Shown here one piece after another: positions 37,596-47,148 of a stretch of 64,000 nt of DNA (the stretch's first letter is position 1; every line of letters begins with the position of its first letter). Under the pieces are notes generated by a model. It was not told the origin of the DNA and did not search any database. It saw only the letters and a list, made by a program, of their open reading frames with translations. The translations under genes were made by a program, and so were the position numbers. The stretch comes from Clostridium sardiniense (GTDB lineage: Bacteria; Bacillota; Clostridia; Clostridiales; Clostridiaceae): NCBI RefSeq assembly GCF_016907995.1, contig NZ_JAFBDA010000003.1:124001-188000 (forward strand), written 5' to 3'.

Positions 37596-37779
37596 AACCT
37601 ACTCCTCCTTTTACGATTAATTTATCTCATTATATCATATATGCAAATTACGATATACTATTTACAACTTGCAATGATGGATAAAAATCCTTAATAATTT
37701 TTAACGTAATCTTTATATTAATTTACTCTCTACTTATTGTCAATTGCAAATTTTACATAACTTTCAATAGATTAAAAAA

Positions 37780-37800
37780 GCGTTATGTATAACATAACGC
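37780..37800 (-). terminator. Intrinsic terminator of hisC
   Basis: GCGTTATG/CATAACGC stem with a 5-base loop; TTTTTTAATC follows on the minus strand. Confidence 0.85.
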
Positions 37801-37809
37801 CTATATTCA

Positions 37810-38913
37810 TTAATTATTATTTCTATACTCTATTGCCTCCTCTAGAAGTTCAATAAATTCTCTATTATCACCTTCTAGACCTATTGATACTCTTATCCAT
37901 CCTGGCATACCAAGTAAAAATCCGGGTCTTATTATAAAACCCTTAGATAATAAGTACTCATGTATCTTTTTGTCATCGCCATTTACATTTACCATAATAA
38001 AGTTAGCATGAGTATCCAAATATTTAAGCCCTAGTTTTTTAAACTCTCTCTTTAAATATTCTCTTTGAATCTCATTATTCTCAATTACATATTTTAAGAA
38101 TTCTTTATCTTTTAAAGCTTCTGTAGCAGCTTTCTGTCCATATAAATTTGAATCAAATGCATTAATAACTCGATTTAAGTACTGAACAAAGTTAATTTCA
38201 CCTATTCCATATCCAATTCTTAAAGATGCTAATCCATAAGCTTTAGAAAATGTCTTTAATAAAATTATATTATTATGAGCCTTCATAAGTTCTAATGTAT
38301 TTGGAAATTTATCTGATTGAACAAACTCTTCATAAGCTTCATCCATAACTATCAATACACTTCTAGGTATTCTATCAATAAGTGCAAGAAATTCTTCTTC
38401 TGTAAATATTGTTCCTGTAGGATTATTAGGATTACAAAACCAAATTACCTTTGTCTTATCAGTTATGGCATCTACCATACCTTGTATATCTAACTTATTA
38501 TCCTTCATTGGAATTTTAATAGGCTTTGCTCCCATTAATAAAGTATTTGATTCATATCTTGGAAAAGTAATTTCACCCATGATACTTTCATCACCTTCAT
38601 TTAATATAGTAAGACATATATCTTTGATTAAAGAGTCTGATCCTGCCCCACAGAATACCATATCTTTATCTACATTAAATTTTTTAGCTATCTCTTCTTT
38701 AAGGTCATGTGATGCTGCATCTGGATATAAACTAGTCTCATCAACTAATTCATTAATCACTCTCTTAACTGCCTGAGAGCATCCATATGGGTTCTCATTT
38801 GACGCAAGTTTAACTACTCGCTCAATTCCATATTCCCTTTTAACTTCATCTATAGGTTTCCCTGCTACATACGGTGAAAGGGATTTCACTTCTTTTCTTA
38901 TTAAATTTTCCAT
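37810..38913 (-). CDS. hisC: Histidinol-phosphate aminotransferase-like PLP enzyme
   Basis: A class I/II aminotransferase of 367 residues. Family segments are SPYVAGKP, KLASNENPYG, WFCNPNNPTG and the PLP lysine in KTFSKAYGLASLRIGYG. HisC converts imidazole-acetol phosphate to histidinol phosphate using glutamate. No other his gene is nearby, so this could be a stand-alone copy acting on aromatic amino acids, as some HisC-like enzymes do. AAGGAAAAT precedes the ATG. It has its own terminator, and a short inverted repeat lies upstream. Confidence 0.88.
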   Translation of the reverse strand: MENLIRKEVKSLSPYVAGKPIDEVKREYGIERVVKLASNENPYGCSQAVKRVINELVDETSLYPDAASHDLKEEIAKKFNVDKDMVFCGAGSDSLIKDICLTILNEGDESIMGEITFPRYESNTLLMGAKPIKIPMKDNKLDIQGMVDAITDKTKVIWFCNPNNPTGTIFTEEEFLALIDRIPRSVLIVMDEAYEEFVQSDKFPNTLELMKAHNNIILLKTFSKAYGLASLRIGYGIGEINFVQYLNRVINAFDSNLYGQKAATEALKDKEFLKYVIENNEIQREYLKREFKKLGLKYLDTHANFIMVNVNGDDKKIHEYLLSKGFIIRPGFLLGMPGWIRVSIGLEGDNREFIELLEEAIEYRNNN

Positions 38914-39183
38914 ATTTTCCTTCCCTAACTAGGAAGTCCCCCCTTTTTTAATATACTTTAGTATATATTTATTTTATCATTTATTCTATTGCTTAATGGC
39001 AAATAAACTATTGCTAGAATAGCAATAAATTAAATTCTTATATAATTTTTAATCTTTAATGCGAAATAAATAATAATATTGTAAAAAAATACTAATGCTA
39101 TAAATATAATATTATACTATTCCCATAAATTTAACAAATCAAAGTTACTCTAAGCACTCTCTATCTACTATAATTTCCCCAAA
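38914..39183. other. Region upstream of hisC
   Basis: It contains the inverted repeat ATATACT-TT-AGTATAT (38951-38966) and a purine-rich run in the hisC leader, about 10-30 bases before the ribosome site. The rest is featureless A/T-rich DNA up to the murB terminator. Confidence 0.4.
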
Positions 39184-39218
39184 ATAAAATGAGCCTATGA
39201 AAAATAGGCTCATTTTAT
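39184..39218 (-). terminator. Intrinsic terminator of murB
   Basis: A 15-bp perfect stem (39184-39198 with 39204-39218) around GAAAA; T-rich on the minus strand. Confidence 0.88.
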
Positions 39219-39230
39219 ATATAAAAATTT

Positions 39231-40142
39231 CTAATTTTTTTCTTCTCCAATTATCCTAACTTCTGGATGAAGTTCAACTCCAAATTGATTTTTAACCTCA
39301 GATTGTATGTGTGCTATAAGATCAAGTATATCTTTTGCAGTTGCACCACCCTTATTTATAACGAAACCTGAGTGCTTTTGTGAAACAGCAGCTCCCCCTA
39401 TTGAGTAACCTTTAAGACCTGCATCTTGAATAAGTTTACCTGCAAAATGTCCTTCTGGTCTTTTAAAAGTACTTCCCGCTGAAGGATATTCAAGAGGTTG
39501 TTTTGATTCTCTCTTTTCAGTTAAATCATCAACTCTAGCCTTGATCTTTTCATGCTCTCCACCTTGAAGAGCAAATACAGCTTCTAATACTATTGCCTTC
39601 TCTTCCATTACTCTTGATGTTCTATATCCTAAATTTAATTCTTCTTTAGTATAATTTATAATCTTTCCATCCTCTGTTAGCACTTCAGCACTTTCAATTA
39701 CATCTGCAATCTCTCCATTGTAAGCCCCTGCATTCATAAATACAGCTCCTCCAATAGACCCAGGTATACCACAGGCAAACTCTAATCCAGTCATATTATG
39801 CTCTAATGCTATTTTAGAAGCATCTTTTAATAATGCTCCTGTTTCTGCTATTACCTTACCTTCTGATATATCTATGTTATTAAGTTCTGTAAGCTTTATA
39901 ACAACACCTCTTATACCACCATCTTTAACAAGTAAATTTGAACCATTTCCTATAACATAATAAGGTATATTATTTTCCTTACAAACCTTTATAGTCCTAA
40001 CAATTTGTTCTTTTGCCTTTGGTATAAGTAATACGTCGGCAGGTCCTCCGACCTTGAAATATATATGTTCGCTCATATTAGCGTTAAATTCTATTTGATT
40101 TTCTGAATATATGTCCTTGAATAATTCTCTATATTTATTCAT
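39231..40142 (-). CDS. murB: UDP-N-acetylenolpyruvoylglucosamine reductase
   Basis: FAD/NADPH enzyme that reduces UDP-GlcNAc-enolpyruvate to UDP-MurNAc, the second committed step of peptidoglycan synthesis. The 303-residue type II form shows VIGNGSNLLVKDGGIRGVVI (FAD), CGIPGSIGGAVFMNAGAYNGE, the catalytic serine in SAGSTFKRP, and HPEVRIIGE at the C-terminus. AAGGAGT precedes the ATG. It lies between hisC and uvrC, each with its own terminator, so it is probably transcribed alone or by read-through from uvrC. Confidence 0.96.
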   Translation of the reverse strand: MNKYRELFKDIYSENQIEFNANMSEHIYFKVGGPADVLLIPKAKEQIVRTIKVCKENNIPYYVIGNGSNLLVKDGGIRGVVIKLTELNNIDISEGKVIAETGALLKDASKIALEHNMTGLEFACGIPGSIGGAVFMNAGAYNGEIADVIESAEVLTEDGKIINYTKEELNLGYRTSRVMEEKAIVLEAVFALQGGEHEKIKARVDDLTEKRESKQPLEYPSAGSTFKRPEGHFAGKLIQDAGLKGYSIGGAAVSQKHSGFVINKGGATAKDILDLIAHIQSEVKNQFGVELHPEVRIIGEEKN

Positions 40143-40198
40143 CCATAAAAACTCCTTGAAATATATTTTTTACAATTATTTAGTATATTCTAAATTGG

Positions 40199-40239
40199 AA
40201 ATTAAAACAAGTACTTAAAATTTACATTTGTTTTAATTT
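40199..40239 (-). terminator. Hairpin at the end of uvrC
   Basis: AAATTAAAACAA pairs with TTGTTTTAATTT (40228-40239), overlapping the uvrC stop. A/T-only stem with a T-rich tail; a weak terminator. Confidence 0.55.
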
Positions 40240-42110
40240 TGCTTATTTTCATCACCTTTAAAGTATTCTATTATACTTTCCGCAGCTTTATTGTTAATGC
40301 CTGGAACATCTAGTAACTCTTCCAAGCTTGCATTTTTCACCTTATCAACACTTCCAAATTTCATAAGAAGCTCTTTTCTTCTCTTAGCTCCAATATTCGG
40401 TATATCATCTAATATTGAATGAAGTGTTCTTTTATCTCTAAGAGATCTATGATAGGTAATAGCGAATCTATGAACTTCATCTTGAATTCTTCTTATAAGC
40501 TGCATGAGATTTGAGCTTCTATTTATTATTAACTCTTCATTCTTATATATAATTCCTCTAGTTTGGTGCTTATCATCTTTTACAAGACCACAAACTGGAA
40601 TCTCTATATCAAGCTTTCTTAGAACCTCTAATGCAATATTAACCTGTCCTTTTCCGCCATCCATCATTATAAGGTCTGGAAAATTTGAAAACTTTCCTTT
40701 TGAAAATGTAAGTTGTCTCTCTTGTATCTCCTTAATCTCTTTTAATCCATGAGAGAACCTTCTCTCTAATATTTCTCTCATACTATCATAATCATTGGCA
40801 CCTTTTACAGTTTTTATTCTAAATCTTCTATAATCACTGTTTTTTGCTTTACCATCTTCAAAAACAATCATACTTCCAACAGAATCTACTCCCTGTATAT
40901 TAGATATATCATAGGCTTCTATTCTACGTGGCATATCATCTAATGAAAGTAAATTTGCAAGTTCACTTAAGGAAATTCTATTTATTTCTTTTTCTTTTAA
41001 TATCTTATCCTTAAATTGTTCTAAGGTTATCTTAGCATTTTCCTTAACCATTTCTAGCATGCTCTTTTTTTCTCCCTTTTGAGGAGTCTTAATCCAAACT
41101 TTAGAGCCTCTCTTTATTGTTAATAACTCCTCTAGTACATCCCTATCCGAAACTTCTGGGCAATATATATTCTTTGCAACTTTAGCTACCCCACTATAAA
41201 AGTTAACTATAAATTTAGCTAGAACCTCATTCGCTTCCTCTTCCGCGGTATTTTCTATCATAAAATGTTCTCTTCCTGTGATCTTTCCATCTCTTGAGAA
41301 GAATACTTGAATACAGCTATCTTTTTCATCACTATATATATTTATGAAATCTTCATCCTCATCTGTTACTTTAAACATCTTTTGTTTCTGAACTAATGCA
41401 TCTATTGCTAAAATTTTATCTCTATAAGAAGCTGCCTTTTCAAACTCAAAATCTTCCGCTGCCTTCTCCATGTTCTTTTTAAGTTCACCAGTTACCTCTT
41501 TATCCTTGCCATTTAAAATATCTATAACTGAAGCAATCATCTTTCCATACTCTTCTTTAGATACATATCCACCACAAGGTCCGTTACACTTATTAATATG
41601 GAAATTCAAACATGGTCTTGTAAGTTCACCACCTTCTTTTATAGCTCTTTTACAAGTTCTAATAGGAAATACCTTTCTTATTAGATTTATTGTTTCATAT
41701 ACCGCCGCACCGTTTGTATATGGTCCAAAATATTTATTTCCATCCTTTGCAAAATTTCTTGTTACAAATACTCTAGGAAAGTCCTCATTTGCAGTTATCT
41801 TTATAAAAGGATAGAATTTATCATCCTTTAATGAAATATTATATTTAGGACTATACTTTTTTATTAAATTACACTCTAAAATTAAAGCTTCCATCTCAGA
41901 GTCTGTTATTATATATTCAAATTCAGCTATATTCTTAACCATTGCTCTTACTTTCTCTGAATGATTCTTAGAATTTCTGAAATATTGTCTTACTCTATTT
42001 TTTAAAACCTTAGCCTTACCAACATATATTACTTCTCCTAATGAATTTTTCATTAAGTAGACTCCAGGCTTATCAGGTAATATTTTTAATTGATATTCAA
42101 AATCGAAAAT
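40233..42110 (-). CDS. uvrC: Excinuclease ABC subunit C, with an apparent ATT start codon
   Basis: Dual-incision nuclease of UvrABC repair. The first in-frame ATG is at 42053, but the frame stays open 19 codons upstream and reads FDFEYQLKILPDKPGVYL, the conserved UvrC N-terminus that supplies the GVY half of the GIY-YIG motif (YVG lies at IYVGKAK). The codon at the expected Met is ATT (42108-42110), with AGGAGG exactly eight bases before it. There is no ATG, GTG or TTG between. I therefore call 625 residues. A UVR motif (about 205-240), RNase H-like nuclease domain (AYDISNIQGVDSVGSM, MMDGGKGQ) and HhH pair (IPNIGAKRRKELL, VPGINNKAAESI) follow. The alternative is a sequencing error in an ATG. 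Confidence 0.9.
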   Translation of the reverse strand: MFDFEYQLKILPDKPGVYLMKNSLGEVIYVGKAKVLKNRVRQYFRNSKNHSEKVRAMVKNIAEFEYIITDSEMEALILECNLIKKYSPKYNISLKDDKFYPFIKITANEDFPRVFVTRNFAKDGNKYFGPYTNGAAVYETINLIRKVFPIRTCKRAIKEGGELTRPCLNFHINKCNGPCGGYVSKEEYGKMIASVIDILNGKDKEVTGELKKNMEKAAEDFEFEKAASYRDKILAIDALVQKQKMFKVTDEDEDFINIYSDEKDSCIQVFFSRDGKITGREHFMIENTAEEEANEVLAKFIVNFYSGVAKVAKNIYCPEVSDRDVLEELLTIKRGSKVWIKTPQKGEKKSMLEMVKENAKITLEQFKDKILKEKEINRISLSELANLLSLDDMPRRIEAYDISNIQGVDSVGSMIVFEDGKAKNSDYRRFRIKTVKGANDYDSMREILERRFSHGLKEIKEIQERQLTFSKGKFSNFPDLIMMDGGKGQVNIALEVLRKLDIEIPVCGLVKDDKHQTRGIIYKNEELIINRSSNLMQLIRRIQDEVHRFAITYHRSLRDKRTLHSILDDIPNIGAKRRKELLMKFGSVDKVKNASLEELLDVPGINNKAAESIIEYFKGDENKQN

Positions 42111-42175
42111 TTTAACCCCCTCCTAATCTTTTGTTTAATTACATTTATATACTAATTATATCATCTAATGCAACT

Positions 42176-43663
42176 CTATTTCTTTCCTTTTTCTTCAAAC
42201 TCTTTAATCATAAAGTGCTTAAATATTTTAAAATATCCATATCCATTTTCTTTTGCTTTATACATAGCTATATCTGAATATCTAATAACAGATTTTATAT
42301 CCTTATTATCCTCTGGATATATACTAATTCCAACACTAACTTCTATATTATAGCTACTATCCTTTGATGAAAAATCTTTTTTAAATAGACTTATAATCTT
42401 ATCACCATATTTATGTACATCTTCCTTATTATCTTTTTCCTTTATTATTATAAATTCATCTCCGCCAACCCTAAAAATATTTGTCTTTGAATTTATTAAA
42501 GTAATTAATCTATTTGATACTTCAAGTAGTAAATCATCTCCTACTTCATGACCTAATGTATCATTAATAATCTTAAATTTATTTATATCCATAAGTGCTA
42601 CAATAAATGTCTTATCACTTACTATTTCTATTTCATCTAAGTACTTCTTTAAACTTAATCTATTTTTAAGCCCTGTTAATGAATCTGTATACGCTTGCTT
42701 CTCTAGAAGCTTATTTAATTCTTCACTTCTATGTAAAACACACCTAAATCTATAAACCATTAATTCAAAGTCGCATATAAGCATATTGATTTCTTCTATA
42801 CTACTTTTTGACCATTCAATGATTTCTCCTTGACTTAAATTATTAGGTGTATTTTCTATTATTGATAGTAGATTTCCTATATCTTTTATCAGTATTTTTT
42901 TTATGTATTTAATTAAAACATATATAATTAATACTATAATTACTAAAAACTTAATTTTAATAATTTCTTCATCTAAGATTATCGATCTTTCTCTATTAAT
43001 ATCAAAACTATAATCTATAGTTTGCATAATATTTATATTCAATTCCTTATATACATTTCTGCAAATCAATACAAAATCAAAAACAAATGGAATAACTATA
43101 GAAATACATACAATATGAAAAATAATATCTTTAGCTCTTATTGTATAATTTTTATTTTCTCCTGTAATAAAATTAATCGATACGTAAGTTATAACTATAT
43201 CCGCAATTAAAGCATTCATTAATCCGTTTAGAACAATATTTAGAATAATAAATTTTGATGATATATTTAGATTTATATATAATAGATTTAATCTTGATGA
43301 TATAAAGATCATTGATAGAAAGATTATCCAATAGGCTACATCTTTAAAAAACACTCTTTTCACTATACCTATTTTATTTAGAATTCCTATAAATATAATT
43401 TCAAATACCATTAATAATTTATAAGTCTCAATATCTCCAGTAAAATAAGTAATTGTTAATATTGATATAATAACAATTCCAGTATATTTAAATCCATAAA
43501 GATTTAATATGATAAGTAGTACACATGATAATATACTAATATTAATACCATAGATATTTAAATTTATTATATTTGATATAAATGCTAAAATACTTAATAA
43601 AATTATTAATATTATCTTTATTAAAGTGTTTTTTCCATTAAACTCTACCCTATTATTTATCAT
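42176..43663 (-). CDS. Membrane-bound diguanylate cyclase (GGDEF domain)
   Basis: Makes cyclic di-GMP from two GTP. The N-terminal half has about seven hydrophobic helices, probably a membrane sensor; a helical linker (HRSEELNKLLEKQAYTDS) leads to a complete GGDEF domain of about 160 residues. The active-site motif is RVGGDEFIII; DSLTGLKNRL opens the domain. No EAL or HD-GYP domain is present. I chose the ATG at 43663 (AGGGAT nine bases upstream) over one six codons earlier. It is 65 bases upstream of uvrC on the same strand, with no terminator seen between. The signal sensed is unknown. Confidence 0.88.
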   Translation of the reverse strand: MINNRVEFNGKNTLIKIILIILLSILAFISNIINLNIYGINISILSCVLLIILNLYGFKYTGIVIISILTITYFTGDIETYKLLMVFEIIFIGILNKIGIVKRVFFKDVAYWIIFLSMIFISSRLNLLYINLNISSKFIILNIVLNGLMNALIADIVITYVSINFITGENKNYTIRAKDIIFHIVCISIVIPFVFDFVLICRNVYKELNINIMQTIDYSFDINRERSIILDEEIIKIKFLVIIVLIIYVLIKYIKKILIKDIGNLLSIIENTPNNLSQGEIIEWSKSSIEEINMLICDFELMVYRFRCVLHRSEELNKLLEKQAYTDSLTGLKNRLSLKKYLDEIEIVSDKTFIVALMDINKFKIINDTLGHEVGDDLLLEVSNRLITLINSKTNIFRVGGDEFIIIKEKDNKEDVHKYGDKIISLFKKDFSSKDSSYNIEVSVGISIYPEDNKDIKSVIRYSDIAMYKAKENGYGYFKIFKHFMIKEFEEKGKK

Positions 43664-43752
43664 AATAATCAATCCCTGCATAAAATACTTCTATTATAGT
43701 ATTTGCACTCTTAGTACTTTATATAAACTCAGATTAACTTTCTTTATAATAA

Positions 43753-43783
43753 AATAGGGATATCTTTAAAAGATATCCCTATT
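43753..43783 (-). terminator. Terminator of the FHA-ftsW-PBP operon
   Basis: AATAGGGATATC and its complement form a near-perfect palindrome; T-rich on the minus strand, eight bases after the PBP stop. Confidence 0.85.
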
Positions 43784-43790
43784 ATAATAA

Positions 43791-45266
43791 CTACTTATTT
43801 AATTTTGCATTTATAACTTTTCCTGCAACATCTGCAGCTTTACCGGCTCCATATCCTCCATTTTCAACAATTACAGCAATTGCAATTTGAGGATCGTCAG
43901 CTGGTGCAAAACTTACAAACCATGAATGTGGTTTTAATGGATTACCATTTGCATCATTATGATCTGCTGTACCAGTTTTGGCTGCTGCATTAGTTCCTTT
44001 TAAGTAACTCCATACACCATTTTTTATATTCTTTTCAACTAAGCCTTGCATATATCCTTTAATAGTATTAGCATCACTTTCACTCATAGCTTTGCTAAAC
44101 TCTTTTGGCTTAATAGTTTCTACTACATTACCCTCTTGATCTAATACCTTACTTACAAGATCTGGTTGCATTATAACTCCCTTATTAGCTACAGCACATG
44201 TTACTAACGCCATTTGCATTGGAGTAGCAAGTATTGAACTTTGCCCTATACCAGTCTGAGCTAATTGCCCTGGGTCAACCTCTTTAGGGAATGTACTTTG
44301 ACTTATTGTAAATCCATTTGCTGGAACATTTTTATTAAACCCAAAAGCTTCTGAAGTTTTCATAAGTTTTTCATTGCCAAGATCCATTCCTAGAGTTCCA
44401 AATACTACATTACTTGAAACTATAAATGCTTTTCTTAAATCTATATTTCCATAAGATGCACCTTCTGAATTACTCATAGTTCTTCCATCTTTAAATTTAA
44501 TACTTCCAGTATCATTAAATGTTTTATTTTGAATTCCTGGTATGTTTTCAAGAGCACTTGTAGTTGTAACAATCTTAAATGTTGATCCTGGTGCATATTT
44601 TCCAACGGTAGCCCTATTTATTAACGGACTATTTTCAGCCTTTCCAGCATTAGCTTTATCCATTTCCTCTTTTAGATTATTTGGATTAAAACTTGGCTTA
44701 GATGCCATTGCTAAAACTGCTCCTGTTTTAGGATCAAGTGCAACTACAGCACCTCTATTATTACCTAGTGCATCATACGCTATCTTTTGAAGGTTAGTAT
44801 CTAAAGTTGTTACAACAGTGTTCCCAACTTTTGGTTTGTCTTCTCTAGTAAAGAAAGCATTCTTTAAATTTTCTATACTAGGATCACTTAATAATTTTTT
44901 AAATCCTACTGACGCATTATTGCTTGTAGTTAGTTGCTTATCATAAGCAGCTTCAAGACCTGATTCTCCATATACATTACTAACATATCCTATTGGATGT
45001 GCATATAAAGAATTCATTTCATACTCTCTATTTTGAACATTATTCTTCCCTCTAACGCTCTTAGCTATTACTTTTCCACTACTATCTAATATTTCTCCTC
45101 TTAAGACCTCATTTTTCTTAGCCCAAGCTCTTTGATTTCCTGACATTTCTGCAATCTTAGGAGCCTTAAATACTTGGAAATAAGCTATATATGAAATAAG
45201 AGCTACAAGGCAAAATAAAAATACAATCATTACTTTTTTTACACTATCTTTAATATCACCTTTCAT
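43791..45266 (-). CDS. pbpA: Class B penicillin-binding protein (peptidoglycan DD-transpeptidase, PbpA type)
   Basis: Cross-links peptidoglycan outside the membrane. One N-terminal anchor helix (11-31) is followed by a short dimerisation-type region (LRGEILDSSGKVIAKS) and the transpeptidase domain. All three penicillin-binding motifs are present: S228-T-F-K231, S284-S-N286 and K430-T-G432. At 491 residues it is a compact class B enzyme, like PbpA of actinobacteria, without PASTA repeats. GAGGAGG precedes the ATG. It starts one base after the FtsW-type gene stop, a standard SEDS/bPBP pair in which the two proteins act as polymerase and transpeptidase. Confidence 0.92.
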   Translation of the reverse strand: MKGDIKDSVKKVMIVFLFCLVALISYIAYFQVFKAPKIAEMSGNQRAWAKKNEVLRGEILDSSGKVIAKSVRGKNNVQNREYEMNSLYAHPIGYVSNVYGESGLEAAYDKQLTTSNNASVGFKKLLSDPSIENLKNAFFTREDKPKVGNTVVTTLDTNLQKIAYDALGNNRGAVVALDPKTGAVLAMASKPSFNPNNLKEEMDKANAGKAENSPLINRATVGKYAPGSTFKIVTTTSALENIPGIQNKTFNDTGSIKFKDGRTMSNSEGASYGNIDLRKAFIVSSNVVFGTLGMDLGNEKLMKTSEAFGFNKNVPANGFTISQSTFPKEVDPGQLAQTGIGQSSILATPMQMALVTCAVANKGVIMQPDLVSKVLDQEGNVVETIKPKEFSKAMSESDANTIKGYMQGLVEKNIKNGVWSYLKGTNAAAKTGTADHNDANGNPLKPHSWFVSFAPADDPQIAIAVIVENGGYGAGKAADVAGKVINAKLNK

Positions 45267-45267
45267 C

Positions 45268-46488
45268 CTAGCCCTCCTCTGAAATCTTCTGTAATATACC
45301 TAATGCAAAGAACATTGTAATCATTGATGAACCACCATAACTTATAAGTGGTAGTGCTATACCTGTTAAAGGAATTACTGCAAATATTCCTCCAATTATA
45401 ACTAATACCTGACAAACTAGCATAGCGCTAAATCCAACTGCATTAAGTTGAAGGAATTCATCATCTGTAACAAAGGCTGTTCTTATACATCTATAGAATA
45501 ATAAGAAATATACAATCATTATACCTATTCCAAAGATTATACCAAACTCTTCACATATTATTGCAAAAATATAATCTGTTGTATTTACTGGTACAAATCC
45601 TGGATAACCTTGACCAAGTCCTGACCCAAACATTCCACCTGATGAAATTGAATAAAGCCCTTGAACTATTTGATAACCTTGATCTTGTGCATACTTCCAA
45701 GGATTTTGCCATATCTCAACTCTCTGTCTTACGTGTCCAAACATCTTAAATGCAGCGACTGAACCTATAGCTGAAAGTGCTAAACAACTAAGAATATATT
45801 TTAGTTTTCCTGTTGCAATATATAACATAGTTATTGATATTCCAAAGAATATTAAAGCTGAGCCTAAATCTCTTTGAAGCACCATACATCCTAAACTAAA
45901 CATCACTATTAATGCTGGCTGAATAAGATTTTTTATATTATTCTTAGAATTATCCCCTGACTTATATTCTCTAAGGGCTGATGATAGATATAATACTAGA
46001 GCTATCTTACCAAACTCTGACGGTTGGAAACTTACGGGTCCAATTATAACCCAGTTCTTTGCTCCATAGACTTCTGTACCAATTATAAGAGCCATTGGCA
46101 TAAAGATTATAATAGCTAACATATATAAGTTTTTATACTTAGCAAACTTTCTAAAGTCTGGAAATGCCTTTAATATTATCATATAAATAACTATACCTAA
46201 TAAAAACCATACAAGCTGTTTCTCTGCAACTTTAGGATTTATTCTATATAACATAGCTATCCCTATAACAACTAACACACATGAAAATGTAAGAATAAAT
46301 TTATCACCATCTGGATAGAACTTCCTTACAACAAAATGTGCAATAAAAATAACTACACATAATATTCCACCAAAATATAGTGCATTCTTGTCTATTGGAT
46401 CTTTTATGATAGCTAAATTTGTGAACAGAGCTATACATAGTAAATATGTTAAGACTAGCATTGTGGTTTCTTTCTTACCTTTAAACAT
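45268..46488 (-). CDS. ftsW: SEDS glycan polymerase, FtsW/RodA family
   Basis: An integral membrane peptidoglycan glycosyltransferase. About ten helices in 406 residues; the family motifs are GAKNWVIIGPVSFQPSEFGK, LQRDLGSALIFF with the conserved Asp, and LPLISYGGSSM near the C-terminus. Paired with a class B PBP and an FHA protein it resembles the RodA-PbpA cassette of actinobacteria as much as division FtsW, so FtsW or RodA function cannot be settled. GAGGTGATTTA precedes the ATG; FHA gene 18 bases upstream. Confidence 0.93.
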   Translation of the reverse strand: MFKGKKETTMLVLTYLLCIALFTNLAIIKDPIDKNALYFGGILCVVIFIAHFVVRKFYPDGDKFILTFSCVLVVIGIAMLYRINPKVAEKQLVWFLLGIVIYMIILKAFPDFRKFAKYKNLYMLAIIIFMPMALIIGTEVYGAKNWVIIGPVSFQPSEFGKIALVLYLSSALREYKSGDNSKNNIKNLIQPALIVMFSLGCMVLQRDLGSALIFFGISITMLYIATGKLKYILSCLALSAIGSVAAFKMFGHVRQRVEIWQNPWKYAQDQGYQIVQGLYSISSGGMFGSGLGQGYPGFVPVNTTDYIFAIICEEFGIIFGIGIMIVYFLLFYRCIRTAFVTDDEFLQLNAVGFSAMLVCQVLVIIGGIFAVIPLTGIALPLISYGGSSMITMFFALGILQKISEEG

Positions 46489-46506
46489 TAAATCACCTCA
46501 CGCCAT

Positions 46507-46983
46507 TTAAGACAGTACTTTAAATACTGCTGTTCCTATAGCTATTTGATCCTTTGTAAATAGCTTAACTCTTCCGCTTATCTTTTCACCATTTAAGAAA
46601 GTTCCATTTGTACTTCCTAAATCTTCTAATATTAGCGCATTATTTTTTACCATTATTTTGGCATGATTACCTGATACATATTGATCTGATAACACTACTG
46701 TGTTATTACCTCTTCTCCCTATTGTAGTTACATCCCTAATCGGTATTACCGAGCCTACCTTTAATGCCGTATTATCCCCTATTTCTATTATCTCTATCCC
46801 ATGATGTCTTCGTTTTGAAGGAATAGGTCTTTTACTATTACTATTGCTTTTAGCATTAGTTGGTGTATTCCCTCCACTCTTAACATCTTTGGCCATTATT
46901 TTTAAGGCATAAATTATTATAAAGTATAATAGTACGATAAAAATTATTCCAAATACGACTGCAATAAATTTTGAAAAATCCAT
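46507..46983 (-). CDS. Membrane-anchored FHA domain protein
   Basis: A phosphothreonine-reading protein of 158 residues. One N-terminal helix (about 6-29), a basic Ser/Asn-rich linker, and a C-terminal FHA domain with the conserved residues GRR (phosphate contact), SGNH and LGSTNGTFLNG. I chose the ATG at 46983 because GAGGTG lies five bases upstream; a frame 15 codons longer has none. First gene of the FHA-ftsW-pbpA operon. In actinobacteria the same set sits beside Ser/Thr kinase genes; no kinase or phosphatase is in this window. It probably ties FtsW/PBP activity to a kinase signal. Confidence 0.9.
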   Translation of the reverse strand: MDFSKFIAVVFGIIFIVLLYFIIIYALKIMAKDVKSGGNTPTNAKSNSNSKRPIPSKRRHHGIEIIEIGDNTALKVGSVIPIRDVTTIGRRGNNTVVLSDQYVSGNHAKIMVKNNALILEDLGSTNGTFLNGEKISGRVKLFTKDQIAIGTAVFKVLS

Positions 46984-47076
46984 CTTTTCACCTCGAAAAA
47001 TTACTTTATCTTTTTGATTATACACCAAAATAATATTAAATTCCTACATTTATATTACAATTATTGCTTGTATGAG

Positions 47077-47123
47077 TAATTAACTAGCTTTCTTAGTAAA
47101 CTTTTCTAAAAGCTAGTTAATTA
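47077..47123 (-). terminator. Hairpin downstream of uvrA
   Basis: A 15-bp perfect stem (47077-47091 with 47109-47123) containing ACTAGCTTT. The T-tract on the minus strand is poor, so termination may be partial. Confidence 0.65.
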
Positions 47124-47148
47124 ATTTATAATATTTTGTTTTCTTTGT

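Noticed and set aside
37810..38913. Histidine biosynthesis operon
   Set aside because: Only the aminotransferase is present; neighbours are murB and rapZ with separate terminators.
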